DNA from: CAYSIX01 sp964431205
GTDB taxonomy: Bacteria; Planctomycetota; Phycisphaerae; Phycisphaerales; Phycisphaeraceae
NCBI GenBank assembly: GCA_964431205.1
Contig: CAYSIX010000248.1
Coordinates: 1-5,707, forward strand
Reading direction: 5' to 3'
Length of the DNA stretch: 5,707 nucleotides
Part shown: positions 1-4,654 of the stretch, piece by piece
Numbering within the stretch: the first letter of the stretch is position 1
Layout of the letters: every line of letters starts with the position of its first letter
Notes under the pieces: model-generated
What the model was told of the DNA's origin: nothing
The model's database searches: none
The model's input: the letters and a program-made list of their open reading frames with translations, nothing else
Translations under genes and position numbers: made by a program

Positions 1-1
1 T

Positions 2-484
2 TCATCCAACGCTATCTGAAAACCACGTGACATGGAGTTTTCCGACAGTGCCTAGATCGGCGAGCTGCTCGGGCGGTTGTCCGCGGTCCCGCTCGTAGGC
101 ATGAATCGCCTCCACGAGCGGCTTACTACGCTGGGCCAATCGCTCGAAGCCCTGCATCCGTACGTTATTACCCACCCGAGCGCCCGCAAAGCAGACGGCC
201 ATCCACACGAACGATGCCGCCACGAGCCACGCGGCCGAGTGACGCCGTCTCAGAAAGACCAAGATGAAGCTGCTCAAAAACAGTAGCAATGCAGCGAGGA
301 TCGAAATCACCAAGAGGGTGCTGACCACATCAAGCGGACCGATTGATCCGCTAGGCGCCACTGAATGCGCGTTGGCCCACACGAGTAAACCCGCTGTCAC
401 ACAGGCGATGATCGACGTACACGCCGTGACGATAAACCAGGCGTGAACGATGTGGCGTCGCTCTGATGCTGGGGAGGAGTCCAT
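2..484 (-). CDS. Three-helix membrane protein of unknown function, 160 aa
   Basis: Hydrophobic segments lie at about 14-36, 52-78 (ending in a positive FLRRRH turn) and 84-104, followed by a soluble C-terminal region. That region contains RLAQRSKPLVEAIHAYERDR and GQPPEQLADL. This pattern (LV.AI..Y..D.G..P..L.DL) recurs in bacterial pilin-like and uncharacterised envelope proteins, usually followed by VP.YL. Here, after LADL, it turns into GTVGKLHVTWFSDSVG and stops, so the tail may be shortened or shifted. The ATG at 484 is preferred, with only a weak GGA upstream; a TTG at 499 would add five residues. It lies 21 bases behind the hydrolase gene and is probably co-transcribed. The TGA at 4-2 falls just inside the window. 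I do not recognise a named family. Confidence 0.7.
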   Translation of the reverse strand: MDSSPASERRHIVHAWFIVTACTSIIACVTAGLLVWANAHSVAPSGSIGPLDVVSTLLVISILAALLLFLSSFILVFLRRRHSAAWLVAASFVWMAVCFAGARVGNNVRMQGFERLAQRSKPLVEAIHAYERDRGQPPEQLADLGTVGKLHVTWFSDSVG

Positions 485-505
485 CGGCGTCCGAAACAAG
501 CGGAA

Positions 506-1387
506 TCACGGATTGACTTCAAGATGGCGATTGAAGTACGCGATCGTGCGTTGCCAGGCGGCCTCGGCGGCCTCGGCGTTGGCCGGGCGCTCGGCACCGC
601 GCTGACGTAAAAAACCGTGGCCCGCGCCGTCGTAGACTTCGACCTCGTAGCGCTTGCCGTGCTCGCTCATCTGCTCGCGGGTGCGATCGACGGTCGAGGT
701 CACGCGAGCGTCGTCGCCGCCGTAGAGCCCGAGCACGGGCGCCTGGATCCGCGCGAGTTGCGCGGCGTCGTCGGGCGCCGTGCCGTAGTAAACGACCGCG
801 GCGTCGAGCTCGCCCTGATGGCAAGCGTAAGCGAAGCTGCGCGAACCGCCCCAGCAGAACCCGACGACGCCGAGCTTGTCGGTCGCGGCGGGCTGATCGC
901 GAAGCCACTGGCGGACGGCGTCGAGGCGCATGTTGACCTCGTCGTCGGTGAGGTTGCGCACGAGCTGACGGACTTGATCCGGCCGAACCGAGTCGCTCCC
1001 GCCCCCATCCGGGCCGTGACCGGACAGCAGATCGGGTGCAATGGCGATGAAGCCTTCCGCGGCGAGGGCGTCGGCGACAGAACGCACCCAGTCGGTCAGG
1101 CCGAAGATCTCGTGGATGACGATGACCGTCGGCGCCTTGTCGGATCGCTCGGGATAGGCGACGAACGACTGGACCGGCGCGTCGCTGCCGGGTACGGGCA
1201 CGCGGACCCACTCGCCGTGGCGGGGAGAGGCCTCAAGCACGTTGAGCGCCTGCTCGGCCATGGGCGGGAGCGTCGCCGCGGCTTCGGGGACCGGCTGAGC
1301 GGAAACGGTCACCGCCACAGTCGCGGCGAGACCGCACCCGACAAATCCCGCGATGGCTTCCTTCACGCAGCGCAGGATGAAGTTCAT
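506..1387 (-). CDS. Dienelactone hydrolase family protein, probably exported
   Basis: An alpha/beta-hydrolase of 293 residues. The ATG at 1387 has GAGG 9 bases upstream (1400-1397) and gives an N-terminal signal-like segment: basic start, hydrophobic stretch AIAGFVGCGLAATVAVTV (11-28), then SAQP near 29-32 as a possible cleavage region. The mature part carries dienelactone hydrolase marks: VIVIHEIFGL with Glu93, the nucleophile elbow GFCWGG with Cys178, GGDDARV with Asp226 as the likely acid, and GAGHGF with His257. A Cys nucleophile separates it from Ser esterases. Classical members hydrolyse dienelactone to maleylacetate, but many genomic homologues act on unknown esters or lactones, so the substrate cannot be named. 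A TTG start at 1507 would fuse the nucleotidyltransferase remnant to the front and is rejected. The next gene begins 21 bases after the TGA. Confidence 0.9.
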   Translation of the reverse strand: MNFILRCVKEAIAGFVGCGLAATVAVTVSAQPVPEAAATLPPMAEQALNVLEASPRHGEWVRVPVPGSDAPVQSFVAYPERSDKAPTVIVIHEIFGLTDWVRSVADALAAEGFIAIAPDLLSGHGPDGGGSDSVRPDQVRQLVRNLTDDEVNMRLDAVRQWLRDQPAATDKLGVVGFCWGGSRSFAYACHQGELDAAVVYYGTAPDDAAQLARIQAPVLGLYGGDDARVTSTVDRTREQMSEHGKRYEVEVYDGAGHGFLRQRGAERPANAEAAEAAWQRTIAYFNRHLEVNP

Positions 1388-1409
1388 TGTAACCTGCCTC
1401 TGAAACGGG

Positions 1410-1634
1410 TCACGGCTTGTGAAATCCCCGGCAAATACGTACTTGACCGGATTCGCGTTCAACAACGTGAGCAACTCTTTCCAGTCTTGGTAGAACTCGA
1501 TGCTCAAGCCGTCTTAGCTCCTCGACCTCGGCAAACCGTTCACGCGACGTGCGAGCCAGCCAATACGCTCTGCGTTCACGGTCGGGCGTGTCGTCGCCGA
1601 TCTGAAACTTTCGCGCGACTTTTTTGATCCGCAT
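1410..1634 (-). CDS. Small antitoxin-like protein upstream of a lost nucleotidyltransferase
   Basis: A 74-codon basic ORF. The N-terminal half (MRIKKVARKFQIGDDTPDRE, then RRAYWLARTSRERFAEVEEL) matches short proteins I remember upstream of stand-alone nucleotidyltransferases: an MRIKK start, a YW..R.P.ER core and a VE.LRR helix. They are generally regarded as partners in a toxin-antitoxin-like module. Translation is supported by the AAGAGG site. From about residue 44 the frame runs over the remnant start of that nucleotidyltransferase. The tail there (VLPRLERVAHVVER, 48-61) also resembles the family's usual RLQRV..VV.R ending, while the last dozen residues (QVRICRGFHKP) look arbitrary. The C-terminus may therefore be a deletion product. 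With its partner destroyed, the ORF is probably a relic or orphan. Function is inferred from family memory only. Confidence 0.55.
   Translation of the reverse strand: MRIKKVARKFQIGDDTPDRERRAYWLARTSRERFAEVEELRRLEHRVLPRLERVAHVVERESGQVRICRGFHKP
1427..1507 (-). pseudogene. 5' remnant of a nucleotidyltransferase gene
   Basis: Starting at a TTG at 1507, with GAGGAG 10 bases upstream (1523-1518), the frame reads MSIEFYQDWKELLTLLNANP then VKYVFAG. This is the typical opening of MNT-like nucleotidyltransferases, which continue VGG/VGA.A...HG.PR.T.DIDI. Here the homology stops at about position 1427. The glycine-rich motif and the catalytic aspartates are absent, and the frame runs through unrelated codons into the hydrolase gene. 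I infer a deletion that removed most of the enzyme and placed the next gene close behind. The upstream antitoxin-like ORF is the expected partner, which supports the reading. The remnant stays in frame with the hydrolase, so an N-terminally extended fusion is formally possible, but it would bury the signal peptide. Confidence 0.55.
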
Positions 1635-1641
1635 GATCCGG

Positions 1642-1647
1642 CCTCTT
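1642..1647 (-). promoter_or_regulatory. Ribosome-binding site for the antitoxin-like ORF
   Basis: AAGAGG on the minus strand lies 7 bases before the ATG at 1634, inside the 22-base gap after nuoF. It argues that the short ORF is translated from the nuoF message, and fixes its start within a frame that otherwise runs open far back into nuoF. Confidence 0.65.
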
Positions 1648-1656
1648 GCTACCACC

Positions 1657-3015
1657 TCAGGCCCCCGCGACGGCGAGGCTGACGTACCGCTGCTTCGAGA
1701 CCGCCGCCTCGAACTCGTCCCAGAACTTGTTGACGATCGTGCGCACGGCCCAGTTCGCGCCGTCGGCCAGGCCGCAGATCGTCGTGCCCGGGCCGATCCC
1801 CATCGACCCGGCGATCTCCAGCAGCAGGTCCAGGTCACGCGTCGTGCCGTCGCCCGCCTCGATGCGGCGGAGCATCTTGTACATCCAGTTGCCACCCTCG
1901 CGGCAGGGCGTGCACTGCCCGCACGACTCGTGCGAGAAGAACCGCGCGATGTTCCGCGCAACGCTGATCATGTTCGTGTCCTCGTCCATGACGATCACCC
2001 CGGCCGTGCCCAGGCCCAGACAGTTGTGCTTCTTGCCGATGTCGAAGTCGAGCACGGCGTCGAACTCGTCGGTTCCGAGGATGCCCATGGAAACACCGCC
2101 GGGGATCGCCGCCTTATATCGCTTGCCGCCGCGCATCCCCTCGCACAAGCCCTCGACCAGGTCGGACAGCTTCACGCCCAGCTCGTCCTCGTACACCCCG
2201 GGCCGATTGACGTGGCCCGACACGCCGTACAGCTTCGGGCCGTAGCTCGCCGGCACCTGGGGCGGAGCGCCGTCCGGCCGCGGCACGCCCATCGACTTGA
2301 ACCAGTCCGCGCCGTGCTCGACGATCGGCGGGACGCACGCCAGCGTCTCGACGTTGTTCACGATCGTCGGCCGACCGAACAGCCCCTCGACCGCAGGGAA
2401 CGGCGGCTTGATGCGCGGCCAGCCGCGCTTGCCCTCCACCGCCTCGATCAGCCCCGTCTCCTCCCCGCAGATGTACGCGCCCGCCCCACGATGCACGTAC
2501 AGGTGCGGGTCCCGGCCGTTGATCTGCCCCAGCTTCGACCCCGGGCCGAAGACCTTGTGCTCGTACGCCTCGCGGATCGCCGCCTCGAAGACGTCTCGCT
2601 GATGGTGGTACTCGCCGCGGATGTAGAAGTACGCGGTGTCGAGCCGGCACGCGTGCATGCAGATCGCGATGCCCTCGATCGTCAGGTGCGGGTCGAAGTC
2701 GATCAGCAGCCGGTCCTTGAACGTGCCGGGCTCGGACTCGTCGGCATTGATCGCCAGATAGCGCCGATCCCCGTCCTCCGGCGGCAGGAAGCTCCACTTC
2801 ACGCCGGCCGGAAAACCCGCGCCGCCGCGGCCGCGCAGCTCACTCTCCTTGACCAGCTCGACCAGCTCCTTCGGCGCCATCTCCAGCGCCTTGTCCAGCG
2901 CCTGATAGCCGCCGGTCTGCACGTACCGGTCGTAATCGATCAGCTTGCGGTCGGCGACATCGCCCCAGGGCGGGGTCGGGATTCTCTTGCACAGAACGGG
3001 TTCGGCTAAGGTCAT
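1657..3015 (-). CDS. nuoF: NADH-quinone oxidoreductase subunit F (NuoF), NADH- and FMN-binding
   Basis: The 51-kDa-type flavoprotein of complex I: it oxidises NADH, passes electrons via FMN to the [4Fe-4S] cluster N3, and pairs with NuoE. From the ATG at 3015 it is 452 residues, normal for the family. The glycine-rich nucleotide/FMN motif is GRGGAGFPAGVKW (62-74). NADESEPGTFKDR is at 90-102, and GAGAYICGEETGLIEAVEGK at 177-196, including the conserved Glu pair near FMN. PTIVNNVETL is at 216-225. N3 ligands are Cys365, Cys368 and Cys371 (SCGQCTPCR) and Cys414 (TICGLADGA). No catalytic residue appears to be missing. A TTG at 3045 would extend the protein by ten unconserved residues; only a weak GGA-type site precedes the ATG. 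nuoE lies over 1 kb upstream beyond four small genes. Downstream, 22 bases separate it from an antitoxin-like ORF, and nuoG is not the next gene. Confidence 0.97.
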   Translation of the reverse strand: MTLAEPVLCKRIPTPPWGDVADRKLIDYDRYVQTGGYQALDKALEMAPKELVELVKESELRGRGGAGFPAGVKWSFLPPEDGDRRYLAINADESEPGTFKDRLLIDFDPHLTIEGIAICMHACRLDTAYFYIRGEYHHQRDVFEAAIREAYEHKVFGPGSKLGQINGRDPHLYVHRGAGAYICGEETGLIEAVEGKRGWPRIKPPFPAVEGLFGRPTIVNNVETLACVPPIVEHGADWFKSMGVPRPDGAPPQVPASYGPKLYGVSGHVNRPGVYEDELGVKLSDLVEGLCEGMRGGKRYKAAIPGGVSMGILGTDEFDAVLDFDIGKKHNCLGLGTAGVIVMDEDTNMISVARNIARFFSHESCGQCTPCREGGNWMYKMLRRIEAGDGTTRDLDLLLEIAGSMGIGPGTTICGLADGANWAVRTIVNKFWDEFEAAVSKQRYVSLAVAGA

Positions 3016-3075
3016 GATTAGTTCCAGTGCGAGTCTGCGATTCAATGAATGTTGAGCACGGGCGTGCGTCTGCGC

Positions 3076-3246
3076 TCACTCGTTGCGCAGGTTCTCCGAT
3101 CGGCTGTTCTGCTGACTTTCAAGCGTGCGCCGGAGTTTCTCCAAAGCGTGCGAAACGATTGAAGCCCCGACGATGATCCACCCGCCCAACACGCATGCAG
3201 CCGCAATCAAGTTTGCAAGGTACGATTCAGCCAGCATCGCGATCAT
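3076..3246 (-). CDS. Small single-pass membrane protein, 56 aa, unknown function
   Basis: The product is MIAMLAESYLANLIAAACVL followed by GGWIIVGASIVSHALEKLRR and a polar tail rich in Glu, Arg, Ser, Gln and Asn. Residues about 8-32 form one hydrophobic helix, and 33-48 (SHALEKLRRTLESQQN) look amphipathic, so a membrane anchor with a short soluble, possibly coiled-coil, tail is likely. The start is set by an AAGGAG at 9-base spacing. It begins 25 bases after the stop of the antitoxin-like gene and ends 60 bases before nuoF, in DNA visibly less GC-rich than the nuo genes. I do not recognise the family. Its place next to nuoF could suggest an accessory or anchoring role for complex I, but it may equally be unrelated cargo. 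Confidence 0.65.
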   Translation of the reverse strand: MIAMLAESYLANLIAAACVLGGWIIVGASIVSHALEKLRRTLESQQNSRSENLRNE

Positions 3247-3255
3247 GACGGCTCT

Positions 3256-3261
3256 CTCCTT
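3256..3261 (-). promoter_or_regulatory. Strong ribosome-binding site deciding the 3246 start
   Basis: On the minus strand AAGGAG lies 9 bases before the ATG at 3246. It is the best Shine-Dalgarno in the cassette. It indicates that the small membrane protein starts here and not at the far upstream codon at 3354, whose product would overlap the preceding gene. Confidence 0.75.
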
Positions 3262-3271
3262 GACAACATCT

Positions 3272-3568
3272 TTACGCCGATGCCTTGAGCGGACCGTTGG
3301 CCCGTTCCGCGGCCGTGACCATGTCGGCGGCTTCGACGCGCACCAGCTCGGCACGCGGCGCCGCGGCCCGCACGGCCGCTAGCAAGTTGGGCGTCTGCTC
3401 CCATCCGCCCTCAACGGGCACCTCAATGTACAGCAGCCGGTCACGCATGCCGATCTCGCACTCGCCGTCGGCGGCTTCGTAGACGGCGTTGGCGAGCGGC
3501 GACGTCAAGTCCGATACGCCGCGGAACACCAGTGTCAACCGGCTTTCTCTCGGTTCATCGGTGGTCAT
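3272..3568 (-). CDS. Putative partner (antitoxin-like) of the HicA-like protein, 98 aa
   Basis: Acidic small protein directly downstream of, and overlapping, the HicA-like gene. I read it as the partner usually encoded after such genes: an alpha/beta domain beginning RLTLVFRGVSDLTSPLANAV, then GECEIGMRDRLLYIEV, then LLAAVRAAAPRAELVRVEAAD. Partners of this type that I remember continue into a helix-turn-helix, but this protein stops after MVTAAERANGPLKASA, so the DNA-binding part appears absent. The ATG at 3568 shares ATGA with the upstream stop and gives 98 residues. An ATG at 3580 would add four residues and a 16-base overlap; neither has a well-spaced Shine-Dalgarno. The stop is TAA. It may neutralise or cooperate with the HicA-like protein without autoregulating transcription. 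Family assignment is by remembered pattern and moderate only. Confidence 0.6.
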   Translation of the reverse strand: MTTDEPRESRLTLVFRGVSDLTSPLANAVYEAADGECEIGMRDRLLYIEVPVEGGWEQTPNLLAAVRAAAPRAELVRVEAADMVTAAERANGPLKASA

Positions 3569-3783
3569 TGATGTGGACATTTCTCAACCCAGCGTCTGAT
3601 CTGCCGCGCGTGGCTTTGTGGGTTTCGCGGGGTCGACCACACCGAGTGGAGGCAGCCGCCATGGCTGCCGGGGCACCTGATAATGCCCCAGCAATGACCT
3701 CGCGGCGACTTTTCGACCCGCCATCCGCGTCGCTGAGCATATTGTAGCGCGGCCTGGATCTCCTTGTTCGGATGTCGGTTCAC
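3565..3783 (-). CDS. HicA-like small protein (putative toxin-family), 72 aa
   Basis: A 72-residue protein in a HicA-like, dsRBD-fold style. MNRHPNKEIQAALQYAQRRG would be the first helix. GWRVEKSPRGHCWGIIRCP follows, where His30 in GHCWG occupies the place of the HicA G-S-H-H catalytic histidine. Then comes a distinctive C-terminus, SVWSTPRNPQSHARQIRR (48-65), ending in a CPH motif. Cysteines 31, 37, 44 and 69 are notable; Cys37 and Cys44 sit in C-x6-C spacing. I recall proteins with HPNKEI and STPRNPxxHAR motifs paired with a downstream small protein, as here. Canonical HicA cleaves mRNA, but this branch is not shown to be toxic. The start is GTG inside a GTGA overlap with the upstream gene; no ATG occurs in the frame. 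Its TGA stop overlaps the next start as ATGA. RNA binding is inferred from the fold family, and toxicity is uncertain. Confidence 0.7.
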   Translation of the reverse strand: MNRHPNKEIQAALQYAQRRGWRVEKSPRGHCWGIIRCPGSHGGCLHSVWSTPRNPQSHARQIRRWVEKCPHQ

Positions 3784-3977
3784 GCGTCCGGACCGCTCGG
3801 CCTCTCTCGCTCGCCGCGTTGCACCTCCACCTCCTCGATCGTGGTTCGACGCAGCGTCACCCGGTCGTTCAGCCGCTTCTCCTCGACCCGTCGGCTCACC
3901 TGCCGCTTGTCCACCGGGCGGATCATGTGGTGGATCATCAGCCCCGACTGCCGGCAGAGTCGCTCGAACCAGCTCAT
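3780..3977 (-). CDS. Conserved hypothetical protein, 65 aa, planctomycete-type
   Basis: Small basic cytoplasmic protein of unknown function. It starts MSWFERLCRQSGLMIHHMIR, has a charged middle (DKRQVSRRVEEKRLND), and closes with TLRRTTIEEVEVQRGERER. I recall short planctomycete hypothetical proteins with the same plan, a WFERLxR.xGLMIH head and a TLRRTTIEE tail, so I take it as a real conserved gene. That is memory, not a search. The frame extends upstream to 4136, but the extra residues overlap nuoE and are Gly/Ala/Arg-rich shadow sequence, so the ATG at 3977 is preferred. No strong ribosome-binding site precedes it. Its TGA stop overlaps the GTG start of the next gene (GTGA at 3783-3780), which implies translational coupling. 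There are no membrane segments or enzymatic motifs. Confidence 0.75.
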   Translation of the reverse strand: MSWFERLCRQSGLMIHHMIRPVDKRQVSRRVEEKRLNDRVTLRRTTIEEVEVQRGERERPSGPDA

Positions 3978-3997
3978 GGCCGTCGCGGGCGCCACAG

Positions 3998-4014
3998 CGA
4001 CCCCGGCGGGGTCG
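3998..4014. other. GC-rich hairpin between nuoE and the next gene
   Basis: A perfect inverted repeat, CGACCCC-GGC-GGGGTCG, has a 7-bp stem and 3-base loop. It sits in the 53-base spacer after the nuoE stop and 20 bases before the ATG of the next small gene. No T-run follows on the minus strand, so it is not a classic intrinsic terminator. A role in mRNA stability, processing or attenuation between the nuo genes and the accessory cassette is possible but unproven. Stems like this also arise by chance in GC-rich DNA. Confidence 0.4.
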
Positions 4015-4030
4015 GCGGCCCGCTCCCGTG

Positions 4031-4555
4031 TCAGTCCAGCGAGTCCAAAACCCGCTCGAAGTTCTCCACCGTCAGGTTCTCGTGCAGCCGCTCGTTCACC
4101 AGCGCCACCGGCGCCGTCCCGCACGAGCCCAGGCACTCGACCGTCATCAGCGTGAAACGCCCGTCCTCGGTCGTCTCCCCGACCTCGATGCCCAGCTTCT
4201 CACGCAGGCGGTCGAGCAGCGTCGCGTGGCCCATCAGCTCGCAGCTCAGCGACTGGCACACCCAGATCACGTACTTGCCCTTGGGCTTGAGCCAGAATTC
4301 CTCGTAAAACGTCGCGGTGTCGAGCATCTCGGCCGCCGAGACGTCGAGGAACTCGGCCGCCTCCTCGATCGCCTGGTACGGCAGCCAGCCGTGCTCCTCC
4401 TGCAGCGCGTGCAGAACGGGCAGGGACGCCGCCTGCCGTCGCGGATACCGCGACACGACGTCCTGATCCAGCCGCTGCTTGAGCTGATCGGTCAGGTACG
4501 GCTGCTCGCGGCGATCGACCGTCATCGTCGCCGAGTTCTTTACGATCCACGCCAT
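4031..4555 (-). CDS. nuoE: NADH-quinone oxidoreductase subunit E (NuoE), 24-kDa type
   Basis: Thioredoxin-like [2Fe-2S] subunit of the complex I NADH-dehydrogenase module. It carries cluster N1a and pairs with NuoF at the cytoplasmic tip. From the ATG at 4555 it is 174 residues, a normal length. The N-terminal helical part contains YPRRQAASLPVLHALQEEHG (residues 37-56), a family hallmark. The cluster ligands are all present: Cys100 and Cys105 (VCQSLSC, C-x4-C) and Cys141 and Cys145 (ECLGSCG, C-x3-C), preceded by TFYEEFWLKPKGKY. The ATG at 4555 was chosen because GGAG lies 11 bases upstream. A TTG at 4579 would add eight unconserved residues, and an ATG at 4525 would shorten the variable N-terminus without loss of the domain. 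The gene ends in TGA, followed by a 53-base spacer with a hairpin and then small accessory genes rather than nuoF. Confidence 0.96.
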   Translation of the reverse strand: MAWIVKNSATMTVDRREQPYLTDQLKQRLDQDVVSRYPRRQAASLPVLHALQEEHGWLPYQAIEEAAEFLDVSAAEMLDTATFYEEFWLKPKGKYVIWVCQSLSCELMGHATLLDRLREKLGIEVGETTEDGRFTLMTVECLGSCGTAPVALVNERLHENLTVENFERVLDSLD

Positions 4556-4654
4556 CGGTTGCTTCGCTCCAATGCCCAATGTTCAAGACACACAGGCCGT
4601 TCGCCGGGACGTCACCCTACCCTTGTGCCTCGTTCATTGTCCCTTGTGCACTGC
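4556..4654 (-). repeat. nuoD-nuoE spacer with short direct repeats
   Basis: This 99-base spacer has no plausible gene. Read on the minus strand, the 9-mer GCACAAGGG occurs twice (4649-4641 and 4628-4620), 21 bases apart. CATTGGG is followed directly by CATTGG (4581-4569) near the nuoE start. I see no hairpin with a T-run, so no intrinsic terminator, and no convincing promoter. nuoE is probably read from the nuoD transcript. The repeats are short and may be chance. Confidence 0.4.

Noticed and set aside
1388..1507. N-terminal extension of the hydrolase from TTG at 1507
   Set aside because: The first 27 codons belong to a different family (nucleotidyltransferase). The extension would displace the signal peptide, and the ATG at 1387 has its own GAGG site.
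617..1627. Long plus-strand open frame opposite the hydrolase (336 codons)
   Set aside because: It overlaps a gene with an intact catalytic triad, and its translation shows only GC-driven composition with no domain.
1624..3009. Long plus-strand open frame opposite nuoF (461 codons)
   Set aside because: It is the antisense shadow of a clear nuoF gene. Its product is Arg/Leu/Val/Asp-rich with no motifs, as expected in GC-rich DNA.
3016..3075. Possible terminator or promoter in the gap before nuoF
   Set aside because: GCACGCCCGTGC and ATTCATTGAAT form only 4-5 bp stems with no T-run, and no convincing -35/-10 pair is seen.
3247..3354. N-terminal extension of the small membrane protein
   Set aside because: It would overlap the preceding gene in another frame, and a strong AAGGAG site sits before the ATG at 3246.
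3978..4136. N-terminal extension of the 65-residue protein into nuoE
   Set aside because: The extra 53 residues are Gly/Ala/Arg-rich shadow sequence of nuoE. Recognisable sequence begins at the ATG at 3977.
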